DNA of 64,000 bases, taken from positions 2,033,052-2,097,051 of the forward strand of contig DS990260.1 of the NCBI GenBank assembly GCA_000155435.1, written 5' to 3'. Both the position numbers and the translations under genes were made by a program. This stretch comes from Clostridiales bacterium 1_7_47FAA. Lineage in GTDB: Bacteria > Bacillota > Clostridia > Lachnospirales > Lachnospiraceae. Below the pieces are notes generated by a model, which had not been told where the DNA came from, searched no databases, and saw only the letters and a list, made by a program, of their open reading frames with translations. Positions 53,923 to 62,374 of this stretch are shown here, in pieces; the first letter of the stretch is position 1, and every line of letters starts with the position of its first letter.

Positions 53923-54861
53923 TTATATATCCTTGCGGTAATCCTTAAATGTCCTGAACACATGGACCCCGTGGCGTTCATAGAACCTGCGGCCCGGGTC
54001 ATCCGTGGACACAAAATATAGGTGGTAGATCCCCCTCTTCTCCATCTCCAGCTGGGCCAGGTCAAAGAGGATGCTGCCAAGCCCCTGGTTCCTCACGCGC
54101 TCCGCTGTTCCAATCGGCCCGAAACGCATGGGATTTTCATCAATCATCCTGGTACAGAATCCGCATATCTTATCCTCTTTATCAAGTACCAGCAGGATAC
54201 AGTCCTCTGCCCGGTCATGCTGCATGGTCAGCAGGCAGTTGCGCTTCCATCCGCCCCCGAATTCATCACGGGCAAAATTCAGCAGGTCCACCGCGTATTC
54301 ATATGAAAACATCTTAAAATCAAATCCCGCCTCATTGGCCTTTTTCAGCCGTTCCTTTGTCTCATCCGACAGGCGGTAGCCGTGCAGGTCCTTGCACATG
54401 GAATAGCTGGTCTTACCCTTCACATAACCGTGCTTTTCAAAAAATGCCGCTCCCCCCGCATAATTCTCCGTATCCACGCCCGGGAAAAAGTAACTCGGGC
54501 TGTAGGCCGCCAGGGTGATGTTCCTGGCCCCCCTTGCCTTTAAATCCGCCTCCGCCCTCATAAGGAGCTTTGTGCCGATTCCTTTTCCCTGGTATTCCCC
54601 GGACACAAACATCACATTGATCCATCCGCGCTCAGGTTCCGTCCCCCGCTCCAGATAGGGGAATTTTCTTTTGGTGGCCAGCAGGAATCCCACTGTCTTC
54701 CCATCCTCCAGCGCCACATAGCACAGGTCCGAATCAAAGTTGTCGTCCAAAAGCGCCTGCTGGCGGAATTTATGTACGGTTATGGGGTCTGCGAAAAGCT
54801 CCTGGTTCCAGAGTCCCACCACCTGGGCTTCATATGCCTGGTTATAGGTTAAGAGTTCCAT
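53923..54861 (-). CDS. Tandem GNAT acetyltransferase
   Basis: 312 aa with two GNAT folds: the first (residues about 1-160) has the acetyl-CoA loop SGEYQGKGIGTKLLMRAEADL, the second (165-312) VRNQGLGSILFDLAQLEME. Transfers acetyl to an amine; in this operon an amino sugar such as glucosamine or muramic acid is a reasonable target. Stands between the regulator and the deacetylase, a pairing of opposite activities. Confidence 0.83.
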   Translation of the reverse strand: MELLTYNQAYEAQVVGLWNQELFADPITVHKFRQQALLDDNFDSDLCYVALEDGKTVGFLLATKRKFPYLERGTEPERGWINVMFVSGEYQGKGIGTKLLMRAEADLKARGARNITLAAYSPSYFFPGVDTENYAGGAAFFEKHGYVKGKTSYSMCKDLHGYRLSDETKERLKKANEAGFDFKMFSYEYAVDLLNFARDEFGGGWKRNCLLTMQHDRAEDCILLVLDKEDKICGFCTRMIDENPMRFGPIGTAERVRNQGLGSILFDLAQLEMEKRGIYHLYFVSTDDPGRRFYERHGVHVFRTFKDYRKDI

Positions 54862-54890
54862 GATAGTCCCTTCCTTCCTTAATATAGTCG

Positions 54891-54960
54891 TTTTCCTTAA
54901 ATACAGCCGGATTCCTTAAATACAGCCGGGATTCTTAAATACAGCCGGATTCCTTATATG
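54891..54960. repeat. 20-bp tandem repeats after the RpiR-type gene
   Basis: Three units ending CTTAAATACAGCCGG (54891-54910, 54911-54930, 54931-54948) and a partial fourth (54949-54960) that merges with the last codons and stop of the regulator. They fill the gap between regulator and acetyltransferase genes. Confidence 0.85.
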
Positions 54961-55799
54961 ATATCCTTTGTTATTACATTGCTTTTGAGCCTGGATATAT
55001 TCCTCTCATAATTATTCTTCACATATGCGGTAAACAGTATGTCGATGATGTTTAGCTGGGATATCCTGGACGCGGTTGCCGCGGTCCTCACCAGCAGTTC
55101 CTTGGCCGACACATACAGTTTGCAGTCAGCCAGGCGGGTCAGTTCATTCTCAGCAAACCGTGTCACCGTGATGATCGGGACATCCTGTTCCTTCAGCACC
55201 TTGGCGCAGGTCAGCATTTCCTTGGTCAGGCCTGAGTAGCTGAATATGACGGCCACGTCCTCCTTTGTCAGGTTCCTTGCGCACACAAGCTGGGAATGCC
55301 AGTCATCATTGCAGATACAGGGCTTATTAAGCCTGAGGAACTTAAGATACATATCCCTGGCAGCAAGGAGCGAGGAGCCGATTCCAAACAGCCCTATGGT
55401 CCTGGCCCTCTCAAGGATGTCCACACAGCTTTGCAGTTCGTCCAGATCCACTAATTTGCGCGTGTCCTCCAATGCCTGTATGCTTCTGTACGTGACCTTA
55501 TCCACAATATCCTTCAGTCCGTCGTCCCGGCTGATTTCCGTGCTGATGTCCTTACGGGCCTGGCTGCGCAGCGCAATCTCGTAATTCAGGGAGCTGCTGA
55601 ATTCCTTATAGCCGCTAAACCCCAGCTTTTTGCACAGACGGATGATTGTGGCCGCCGAGGTATAGGTCCTCTCAGCCAGCACATGGATGCTGAGCTTGGA
55701 TGCTTCCTCCGGCTTCTCCAACAGGTACCGGACCAGATCCTTTTCCGCCCCGTTGGCCTGTACCCTGTACTCCTGCAGTCTTACCAATACATTCTTCAT
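54954..55799 (-). CDS. RpiR/MurR-family transcriptional regulator
   Basis: 281 aa: N-terminal helix-turn-helix (LSIHVLAERTYTSAATIIRLCKKLGFSGYKEF) and C-terminal SIS sugar-phosphate-binding domain (GLFGIGSSLLAARDMYLKFLRL; VAVIFSYSGLTKEML). First gene of the operon. A palindrome GAAACTTTGTTTC sits between its -35 and -10, so it likely represses itself and the genes downstream, probably releasing on an amino-sugar phosphate. Confidence 0.92.
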   Translation of the reverse strand: MKNVLVRLQEYRVQANGAEKDLVRYLLEKPEEASKLSIHVLAERTYTSAATIIRLCKKLGFSGYKEFSSSLNYEIALRSQARKDISTEISRDDGLKDIVDKVTYRSIQALEDTRKLVDLDELQSCVDILERARTIGLFGIGSSLLAARDMYLKFLRLNKPCICNDDWHSQLVCARNLTKEDVAVIFSYSGLTKEMLTCAKVLKEQDVPIITVTRFAENELTRLADCKLYVSAKELLVRTAATASRISQLNIIDILFTAYVKNNYERNISRLKSNVITKDII

Positions 55800-55855
55800 C
55801 GTATCCCGTCCTCACTTTTAATTATAGGAAATGAAACTAAATTGTCAATAAATCC

Positions 55856-55884
55856 ATTATATAACGAAACTTTGTTTCAATCAA
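55856..55884 (-). promoter_or_regulatory. Promoter and operator of the amino-sugar operon
   Basis: Minus-strand TTGATT (55879-55884), 17-base spacer, TATAAT (55856-55861). The spacer contains the perfect palindrome GAAAC-TTT-GTTTC (55866-55878), an excellent position for repression. Further GAAACT/GTTTGAAAC copies flank it at 55832 and 55914-55922. Confidence 0.8.
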
Positions 55885-55997
55885 TGTAACAATTATTCCT
55901 TTTCAAATTAATTGTTTGAAACTTGTTCACAATTCCTTCTTGTCTCTGTTATTTTTATCACAAACCGTCCTGCCGACTTTGGGAACATTTTCCACGC

Positions 55998-56023
55998 AAA
56001 AAAAGAAGCCTCATAAGGCTTCT
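55998..56023 (-). terminator. Terminator of the Pro-Gly tRNA operon
   Basis: AGAAGCCT (56004-56011) with AGGCTTCT (56016-56023), then TTTTTTTGCG on the minus strand. Confidence 0.92.
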
Positions 56024-56030
56024 CCCTGAG

Positions 56031-56101
56031 AGCAGGTGATGGGAATCGAACCCACGTATCTAGCTTGGAAGGCTAGTGTTCTACCATTGAACTACACCTG
56101 C
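56031..56101 (-). tRNA. tRNA-Gly (anticodon TCC)
   Basis: 71 bases; acceptor GCAGGTG/CACCTGC, anticodon stem CTAGC-CTTCCAA-GCTAG, discriminator T. Co-transcribed with tRNA-Pro. Confidence 0.96.
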
Positions 56102-56126
56102 ATATAAACAATCATTCGGTTATGAA

Positions 56127-56201
56127 TCGGGGTGACAGGATTCGAACCTGCGACCTCCTGGTCCCAAACCAGGCGCTCTAGCCAAGCTGAGCCACACCCC
56201 G
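56127..56201 (-). tRNA. tRNA-Pro (anticodon TGG)
   Basis: 75 bases; acceptor CGGGGTG/CACCCCG, anticodon stem CCTGG-TTTGGGA-CCAGG, discriminator A. Confidence 0.96.
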
Positions 56202-56252
56202 GTACCGGTATAATATACCCGTCATTCTCTCCCGTCTCACGACGCAAAAGTT

Positions 56253-56281
56253 ATTATATACTATGCCGGTTAGAATGTCAA
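56253..56281 (-). promoter_or_regulatory. Promoter of the Pro-Gly tRNA operon
   Basis: Consensus minus-strand TTGACA (56276-56281), 17-base spacer, TATAAT (56253-56258). Confidence 0.92.
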
Positions 56282-56402
56282 TGTTATTTTTATTTTTTTG
56301 GTTCCCGCTCCCCCTTGACGTTTTCCCTTTGACGCTTTCCTTCGGCCTTTTCCGGGAAATGGGTTCCGCCCTTATATTCCGCCCTTTCCCGTGGTCATAT
56401 TC

Positions 56403-56903
56403 CTACAGGAAGTTCAGGGCAAAGTGGGCTTCCCCCTCCTTATCAATCTCCATCAGCATGTAGGATGGCCTGTGGCCGTCCTGGCGCGGATAGGAAAGGC
56501 TTCCCGGGTTCAGTACAATCAGGTCCTTATCACCCGGCTTTTTGTCAATCTCGTAAAACGGCCTGTGGGTGTGTCCGTACATGGCAATGTCAAATCCCCT
56601 GGCCCTGGCCTCCTCAGCCAGATACTCGGCCCCAACGGAGACATTATAGTAGTGCCCATGGGTCAAAAGGGTCCTGTAACGTCCAATCATGATATCCTTT
56701 TCCCTGTCCAGGCAGGAGAAAAAGTCATTGTTGCCCAGAATCATCTCCAGGTCACAGCCTTCATTCACCCAGGTGGCAATCATGTGCTCACTGCCCTCCG
56801 CGTCCCCCAGATGGATCAGCATATCCAGGGGGCCTGACCGCGCAATGACCTGCTTAAGGTTCTCGTCCTTCCTATGGGTATCACTGACAATCAATATCTT
56901 CAT
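56403..56903 (-). CDS. YfcE/MJ0936-type metallophosphoesterase
   Basis: 166-aa calcineurin-like phosphodiesterase. Metal motifs: SDTHRKDE, IHLGDAEGSE, LGNNDF, THGHYYNV, YGHTHRPF, then LNPGSLSYPRQDG. Hydrolyses phosphodiesters in vitro in this family; cellular substrate unknown. Overlaps rdgB by four bases. Confidence 0.92.
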   Translation of the reverse strand: MKILIVSDTHRKDENLKQVIARSGPLDMLIHLGDAEGSEHMIATWVNEGCDLEMILGNNDFFSCLDREKDIMIGRYRTLLTHGHYYNVSVGAEYLAEEARARGFDIAMYGHTHRPFYEIDKKPGDKDLIVLNPGSLSYPRQDGHRPSYMLMEIDKEGEAHFALNFL

Positions 56904-57535
56904 CCCGCGTCCTCCCCATCCTTTTTAAGCACTTCTTCAAGGACCGTCTTCATGGCCCTCAGCGCCTTTCCCCTGTGGCTGATTGCATTCTTCTCCTCCA
57001 TGGTGATTTCAGCCGAGGTCATGCCGTAGGCGGGAAGATAGAGGATCGGGTCATAGCCAAAGCCTCCCTGTCCCGCAGGTTCATCTGCAATCAGGCCCTC
57101 CATGGTTTCCTCTGTGTGGAGCACCCGGCCGTCCGGCAGGACTGCGGCTATATTGCACACGAACCGCGCGCTGCGCTCCTGCCCAACTGCCTGCTTCAGC
57201 CTGTCAATGATATTCCTGTTCTTAATCTCATAGGAGGTATCCTCCCCCATGTATCTGGCTGAGTATATTCCCGGTTCCCCGCCGATATAATCCACTACCA
57301 GGCCGGAATCATCCGCCAGCACGATATCCCCTGTCAGGTTCCACACTGCCCGTGCCTTAATCTCGGCGTTCTCCCCAAAATCCGCCCCGTCTTCCACAAT
57401 TTCAGGATTCACCCCTGCCTCCTTCATGGACAGCACGGGCAGTCCCAAATCCGCCAGCAGCACCCTTATCTCCCGCATCTTCCCTTCATTGCCGGTTGCA
57501 AATATTATTCTATGTCCCATTTCCTCAATCCTCAT
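56900..57535 (-). CDS. rdgB: XTP/dITP diphosphatase
   Basis: Removes non-canonical purine nucleotides (dITP, XTP) to prevent mutation. 211 aa, Ham1 family: ATGNEGKMREIRVLL, VLADDSGLVVDYIGGEPGIYSARY, GGFGYDPILYLP, ISHRGKALRAM. The codon ATG 57520 is an alternative start. Confidence 0.95.
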   Translation of the reverse strand: MRIEEMGHRIIFATGNEGKMREIRVLLADLGLPVLSMKEAGVNPEIVEDGADFGENAEIKARAVWNLTGDIVLADDSGLVVDYIGGEPGIYSARYMGEDTSYEIKNRNIIDRLKQAVGQERSARFVCNIAAVLPDGRVLHTEETMEGLIADEPAGQGGFGYDPILYLPAYGMTSAEITMEEKNAISHRGKALRAMKTVLEEVLKKDGEDAG

Positions 57536-57582
57536 CTGTCATTTCCCCTGATAACCGCCGGTACGGCCCTGCAGACGCCGTA

Positions 57583-59361
57583 CTATTCCGTATATGCCTT
57601 CAGGCAGAGATTGCACTTCTGTGTCTCTTCCACATGCTCCCAGACACTGCCGTTATGGCTTAGGTATCCCTCGCCGTCCGACAGGTCCACCTGGGCAATG
57701 CCGTCCCCTGCATCGTATTCAATGGCAACCGGATGAACGGTTCCCGGTGTTGTTATTTTTATAATTATAGCAAATTTTTCATTATCATCCAATCTTATTT
57801 TTTCTTTCAGGGGCACGGTATAGTAACCTGCGTTGGCGAGTTTCCCCCTGACCACCGGGGTCCGGCTGTTAAGGGCCTTCTCCATCCGGTGGCTGCCCGC
57901 TTCCGGCAGGTTCCTTGCCACATATATCTCATACTCCGTATCCTTATCCGTTGCATAGAATCCGGCGGCAGCCAGGTCCTCCCCTTTCCCGGCCCTGTAA
58001 GTATTGGCAAACCACGCCTCGTCCTGGCCGTATCCAATCTGCCCCACCCAGCCGCAGAGGTCGCTCTGGTATATCTTCTTATAATTGTCCACCGGTTCCA
58101 CGCCCGTGTAGACAATGTTGTGCACACCGATATTACTGTCATGATAGGACACATAAAAATATCCCTGGTCCCCAAAGTCCTCCCCCCAGCTGTTGGTACA
58201 GATGAACGCGCCATCCCCCTCCAGCTCCATGTTGAAATTCTCCTTTGGATAATTGTCATCCCAGCCCACGATGACGGAGTCATGGTTGGGCTGCTCGCTG
58301 CCAATGTAGCAGTATGAATTGGTTTCCCGGTTATAGTACACGGACTCGCTTTCATAATCCCGCATGGATGTGAACAGGGAGCTTTGGACGCCGCCCTGTA
58401 AGTATACGGCGCGCTTAACTGCATCATAGTCCTTTGGACCAAGGACCTGGATTTCCTGCACATGCTTTGAGGGCTTCAGATTGTCCGGTGAATACCCATC
58501 CCCATAGGGATCCTCCGATTCCAGCACGGGCCCCTGCCATGCTAACAGATACGCCATGGACATGGTATATTCCCCGCCCTCATCCTGTCCCAGCAGGAAA
58601 CTGTTGTGCATGGTCATATGGTCCACGGCAAACATCTCCCTGTCCGTTGGCAGAAGTGAGGATTCCAGGGCTGTCAGGGAGGCGAACGCCCAGCATGTCC
58701 CCAGCGAACCCTGGTTGCCAATCTGGGGCGCCCTTCCTGCCTTCCTGTAGTCATAGGATTCCGGAAGCTTTATGTCAGCGCCCCGGCCCCGGTTCCAGGT
58801 GTAAGGAAATGCCTTTCCCTGATTCCCATCCGTACGATCCGCGCCTGATTGTCCATGTGCTCCTGTCTGCCCATCCGTCCCGGATGTCCCCTGACCTGAA
58901 CCGCCTGGCTTTCCCGCACTTCCATGGCCCGTATCCGCTGGTCCTGAACCGTCTTTTCCCTCTGTGCCGCTGCCTGTCCCGGTACTGCCCATGGTTCCAC
59001 GGCCATCCCCTGTGCCGGAACTGCTCTGTATCCCGGTGCCGCTCTGGGTCCCGGTGCCGCCTTCTGATTCAAAGCCGTCCTGGATTCCGGTGCCGCCTTC
59101 CAATCCAAAGCCGTCCTGGGTCCCGGTGCCGCCTTCTGATCCAAAGCCGTCCTGGGTCCCGGTGCCGCCTTCCGATCCAAAGCCGTCCTGGATCCCGGTG
59201 CCGTCATCGGCTCCAGTGTCATCCACGGCTTTCTCCATCCCCTGCCCTCCCCCAAGAAGGCGTGAACATCCGGCCGAATTGCCTGCCAGGATCAGGCCCA
59301 GCAGGATCAGCATCAGCCGTTTTCTCTGTCCGTATGATAAAAAGGTATTGCTATGTCTCAA
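57583..59361 (-). CDS. Papain-family (C1) cysteine protease lipoprotein with Gly-rich repeat linker
   Basis: 592 aa surface protein. Lipobox SAGC (Cys32), a long Gly/Thr/Ser/Asp linker (about residues 40-185) with 12-residue repeats, then a C1 peptidase domain: catalytic Cys in NQGSLGTCWAFAS, His in NHDSVIVGWDDN, Asn in CTNSWGEDFGDQGYFYVSY. A C-terminal beta-rich part follows (VDNYKKIYQSDLCGWVGQIGYG), like lectin-type domains of clostridial C1 proteins. Probably tethered outside the membrane to digest host or wall-associated peptides. Stop-start overlap with the methyltransferase upstream. Confidence 0.9.
   Translation of the reverse strand: MRHSNTFLSYGQRKRLMLILLGLILAGNSAGCSRLLGGGQGMEKAVDDTGADDGTGIQDGFGSEGGTGTQDGFGSEGGTGTQDGFGLEGGTGIQDGFESEGGTGTQSGTGIQSSSGTGDGRGTMGSTGTGSGTEGKDGSGPADTGHGSAGKPGGSGQGTSGTDGQTGAHGQSGADRTDGNQGKAFPYTWNRGRGADIKLPESYDYRKAGRAPQIGNQGSLGTCWAFASLTALESSLLPTDREMFAVDHMTMHNSFLLGQDEGGEYTMSMAYLLAWQGPVLESEDPYGDGYSPDNLKPSKHVQEIQVLGPKDYDAVKRAVYLQGGVQSSLFTSMRDYESESVYYNRETNSYCYIGSEQPNHDSVIVGWDDNYPKENFNMELEGDGAFICTNSWGEDFGDQGYFYVSYHDSNIGVHNIVYTGVEPVDNYKKIYQSDLCGWVGQIGYGQDEAWFANTYRAGKGEDLAAAGFYATDKDTEYEIYVARNLPEAGSHRMEKALNSRTPVVRGKLANAGYYTVPLKEKIRLDDNEKFAIIIKITTPGTVHPVAIEYDAGDGIAQVDLSDGEGYLSHNGSVWEHVEETQKCNLCLKAYTE
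59026..59205 (-). repeat. 36-bp coding repeats in the C1 protease linker
   Basis: About five 36-base units encode the 12-residue repeat GGTGTQDGFGSE with small changes (residues about 53-112). Such repeats can change copy number and linker length. Confidence 0.85.
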
Positions 59362-60521
59362 TTCTCTCTGCTCTCCTGACTTCGTCTGGGAGGCTTGGGA
59401 CCCATAAACTGGTAAAAATATGTTTTCATCATTCCATTATAAATCTTGCGGTTCTTATCCGCTTTGCGCCCGATGTACTTCTCAGTATCCTCATAGGAAG
59501 TGATAAGATACATGGACCATGCGTCAAGGGCAGCATAGCGCTCCCCGATTTCACGGTACAGCGCCGGAAGGTTGGATTTATCCTCAATACGCTCACCATA
59601 AGGCGGATTCGATATGATGAAACCATACTTCTTAGGATGGCTCAGGGCGCTGACCGGCCGTTGCTGGAAGTGTATCATATCAGCCACTCCTGCGGACTCC
59701 GCATTGGCCCTGGCCGCCTTCACGATATCGCCGTCAATGTCATATCCCTGGATATCCACCTTTATATCCGTATCCACCAGTTCATTGGCCTCATCCATGG
59801 CCTCATACCAACATTTACGTTTAATTATGTTCCTCCATTCTTCCGAAAGGAAGGAGCGGTTCATGCCCGGCGCCATATTGGCTGCCAGCATGGCCGCTTC
59901 AATGGGAAATGTCCCGCTTCCGCAGAACGGGTCCACCAGGATGCGGTCCCTGTTCCACGGTGTAAGCATGATCAGGGCAGCCGCCAGTGTCTCCGTAATA
60001 GGAGCCTTGCTGGTCAGTGTCCTGTATCCCCGCTTGTGCAGGGAATCGCCGCTGGTGTCAATGCCTACCGTCACCATGTCCTTGTACAGGAAAACGCGCA
60101 GGGGATAACTGGCTCCATTTTCAGGGAACCATGTGACGCCGTAATGCTTTTTCAGGCGCTCCACCATTGCCTTTTTCATGATGGACTGGATATCCGAAGG
60201 GCTGAACAGCTTACTTTTAATGGAAGATGCCTTGGCAACCCAGAACTTACCATCCTCCGGGATATATTCCTCCCAGGGTATGGCCCTTGTGCCCTGGAAC
60301 AGGTCCTCGAAGGTCTCTGCCTTAAAGCATCCCACCTTTAACAGCACCCGCTCCGCGGTGCGCAGGAAAATATTGGCCCTGCATACAGCCTCGTCATCCC
60401 CGATAAAGGTGACACGCCCGTCTTCCACCAGGGATATCTCATATCCCAGATCCAGTATCTCTTTTTTCAGCACCGCCTCCAGGCCAAAATGGCAGGGTGC
60501 AATCAGTTCATATGTCTTCAA
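59358..60521 (-). CDS. THUMP-domain class I RNA methyltransferase (RlmL/YpsC-like)
   Basis: 387 aa SAM-dependent N2-guanosine methyltransferase of 23S rRNA type. N-terminal THUMP (about residues 1-160; CHFGLEAVLKKEILDLGYE), then the Rossmann fold with VDPFCGSGTFPIEAAMLAANMAPG and catalytic IISNPPYGERI. Sits in a row of housekeeping genes. Confidence 0.93.
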   Translation of the reverse strand: MKTYELIAPCHFGLEAVLKKEILDLGYEISLVEDGRVTFIGDDEAVCRANIFLRTAERVLLKVGCFKAETFEDLFQGTRAIPWEEYIPEDGKFWVAKASSIKSKLFSPSDIQSIMKKAMVERLKKHYGVTWFPENGASYPLRVFLYKDMVTVGIDTSGDSLHKRGYRTLTSKAPITETLAAALIMLTPWNRDRILVDPFCGSGTFPIEAAMLAANMAPGMNRSFLSEEWRNIIKRKCWYEAMDEANELVDTDIKVDIQGYDIDGDIVKAARANAESAGVADMIHFQQRPVSALSHPKKYGFIISNPPYGERIEDKSNLPALYREIGERYAALDAWSMYLITSYEDTEKYIGRKADKNRKIYNGMMKTYFYQFMGPKPPRRSQESREN

Positions 60522-60541
60522 TCAATTATCCTCTCCGCATA

Positions 60542-61099
60542 TTACAGCTTAATTTCTTTTACCACATCCCCATCCAGGGTAAGGATGGAGAATACGCCGT
60601 CCTCCAGCATGGCATATGTGTTGGGGTTGCCTCCCTTGGGTATGGAAACCGACCCCGGGTTCAGCACCGTAATGGTCCCGCATGCTTTTGTGTCCACCTT
60701 CTCCGCCTTCAGCAGATGGGTGTGTCCATGAACCAGTATGTCGCCTGCTTTCATGGGCGGCAGGTTATCCTGGTCATATACGTGGCCATGGGTTGCATAG
60801 AAGGTCCTGCCGTCTATGACAAACAGCCCGTAATCCGCCATGATAGGGAAATCCAGCACCATCTGGTCCACCTCCGTGTCACAGTTCCCCCGGACCGCGT
60901 AAATCTCATTCTTCATGGGATTTAACATGGCAATGACTTCCTTGGGCGCATATTCCTTTGGAAGGTCATTGCGGGGACCGTGATACAGTATGTCTCCCAG
61001 AAGGACCAGGCGCCCTGCCCCCGACCTTCCATATATATCCAGCAGCTGCCTGCAATAGTATGCAGACCCGTGTATATCTGACGCAAACATTATTTTCAT
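60542..61099 (-). CDS. yfcE: YfcE-type phosphodiesterase
   Basis: 185-aa metallophosphoesterase, the size of E. coli YfcE. Motifs MFASDIHGSAYYC, LLGDILYHGPRND, VRGNCDTEVD, THGHVYDQDNLP, VHGHTHLLKAE. ATG 61099 is preceded by GGAGGATAAAC; the longer frame to 61141 is unsupported. A second member of the same superfamily is encoded at 56403-56903. Confidence 0.94.
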   Translation of the reverse strand: MKIMFASDIHGSAYYCRQLLDIYGRSGAGRLVLLGDILYHGPRNDLPKEYAPKEVIAMLNPMKNEIYAVRGNCDTEVDQMVLDFPIMADYGLFVIDGRTFYATHGHVYDQDNLPPMKAGDILVHGHTHLLKAEKVDTKACGTITVLNPGSVSIPKGGNPNTYAMLEDGVFSILTLDGDVVKEIKL

Positions 61100-61148
61100 A
61101 GGTTTATCCTCCAAAAACAGGGTTTTGTCCTGAAATTTCAATGCATTT

Positions 61149-61481
61149 CTATTCTATAGCCGATGCAGGCCTTCTGTCAATGTATTTCCCCCGGTAATTC
61201 AACATTCCGCCGGCCAGGTCCACTGCCTCATACCCCATTCTCCACAGGTCGCGGCAGGCCAGCATGCTTTTCGCCCCCCTGTCGCAGTAAAACACCACGG
61301 CGCCGTCCTTTCTTATCCGGTCCAGGCTGGCCTCCAGATCCTCAAAAGGAATGTTCACGCTTCCCCATATCCGGTCCCTGCCAAACATCCACGGTTCGCG
61401 CAGGTCCACCAGCTGCGCCACCTTTCCCTGCTCCATCCATTCATCAAACTGTCTATATGATATCATTGGAAATGTCGTCAT
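61149..61481 (-). CDS. Single-domain rhodanese-like sulfurtransferase
   Basis: 110 aa; active-site loop with Cys in VVFYCDRGAKSMLACRDLWRMGYE and substrate LVDLREPWMFGRDRIWGSVNIPFEDLE. Transfers sulfane sulfur or acts as a redox/phosphate-type regulator; partner unknown. Confidence 0.88.
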   Translation of the reverse strand: MTTFPMISYRQFDEWMEQGKVAQLVDLREPWMFGRDRIWGSVNIPFEDLEASLDRIRKDGAVVFYCDRGAKSMLACRDLWRMGYEAVDLAGGMLNYRGKYIDRRPASAIE

Positions 61482-61556
61482 TTCCCATTCACCTGCCCTT
61501 TCCTTTATGTCCGTCAGGTCCGGGTACCGTACGGGATAAGTTCCTGTGAATCCAGC

Positions 61557-61625
61557 GCCAGCCTGTCAGACGTGTCCTATTACCAATATATGCAGGACCG
61601 TGCCTGTGGTGCCGGACAGGCTGGC
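61557..61625. other. Long-range inverted repeat in a gene-free stretch
   Basis: GCCAGCCTGTC (61557-61567) and GACAGGCTGGC (61615-61625), perfect 11-base arms with 47 bases between that can form smaller helices. No T-tract. Frames around 61489-61698 show no family, so the region 61482-61700 is treated as non-coding. Confidence 0.5.
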
Positions 61626-61701
61626 ATGAATCAAAAAAAGCCCGGCAGGATAATGCTGGTTTCCTGTCCAGGCAGCTGTATTGATAACCCAAAAGCACCA
61701 G

Positions 61702-61733
61702 AAAAAGGCCACCGTTTTAAAACGGCAGCCTTC
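61702..61733 (-). terminator. Terminator of the Asn-rich repeat gene
   Basis: AAGGC..CCGTT-TTAA-AACGG..GCCTT stem, then TTTTTCTGG on the minus strand. Confidence 0.8.
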
Positions 61734-61770
61734 TCCTTCCATTCCGGCATGGACCGGAATGCAGCCAATC

Positions 61771-62061
61771 TTAGTAGTTTGAGTCGTTTCTGCTGCTGTT
61801 CTGGCTGTTGTTCTGTGAACTGTTCTGAGAATAGTTCTGGGAGCTGTTCCTGGAGCTATTCTGAGAGCTGTTCTGGGAATTGTTCTGAGAGCTGTTCTTA
61901 GAGCTGTTCCTTGAGCTGTTCTGGGAACCGTTCTGGGAATTGTTCTGAGAACTGTTCTGGGAATTGTTCCTGGAGCTGTTCTGGCTGTTATTCTGCTGAT
62001 TCATGTTGCTGCTGTTTCTTGAGCTGTTTTCCATGTCGTTGCTGTAGTTATTATTAGACAT
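61771..62061 (-). CDS. Low-complexity Asn/Ser/Gln repeat protein
   Basis: 96 aa composed almost wholly of Asn, Ser and Gln with a few Arg: units SSQNNSQ/SSRNSSQ repeat about a dozen times (residues 20-93); preceded by MSNNNYSNDMENSSRNSSNMNQQ. No hydrophobic core, signal or domain. ATG 62061 sits eight bases after AGGAGG, and a terminator follows, so it looks like a genuine expressed gene. Sequence resembles prion-like or spore-coat-like low-complexity proteins; function not known. Confidence 0.8.
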   Translation of the reverse strand: MSNNNYSNDMENSSRNSSNMNQQNNSQNSSRNNSQNSSQNNSQNGSQNSSRNSSKNSSQNNSQNSSQNSSRNSSQNYSQNSSQNNSQNSSRNDSNY

Positions 62062-62084
62062 TTTCACTACCTCCTAAAAACACG

Positions 62085-62370
62085 TTTTTTGTTACAGGCT
62101 TAGTATGGCAGGAATTCCGTCTGTTTATTCCTTAAAAATAAAAAATCAGTCCACATCACCGCAATCCGGTCCGCTGGCACCTGGTTCCGTTCCTTCAGGG
62201 TACGGCAGATACAACGGGGATATTATGACTTTCTCACTATTAACATCCAATTTCCAGGAGCAGAATTCATCCATACGTGCGTAATTAACTGCCGTTATCA
62301 TCCTGTGCCGGGCGAAATTTTATAAACCCAAACAATGTTTGCACACTTTTCATGTTCATATCATCAAAAT
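62085..62370. other. Gene-free stretch upstream of the small-RNA candidate
   Basis: No credible frame, repeat or terminator is seen; it presumably contains the promoter of the Asn-rich gene on the minus strand. Confidence 0.5.
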
Positions 62371-62374
62371 ATGG

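Noticed and set aside
58434..60341. A 635-codon plus-strand open frame
   Set aside because: It is antisense to the C1 protease and the methyltransferase, both with full catalytic motifs; its length comes from Gly/Pro-rich repeat sequence read backwards.
61489..61698. 69-aa minus-strand frame
   Set aside because: Built on the inverted repeat at 61557-61625; no ribosome site or known domain.
61780..61990. Possible CRISPR array
   Set aside because: The regular pattern is coding sequence for Asn/Ser/Gln repeats; units are short and adjacent without unique spacers.
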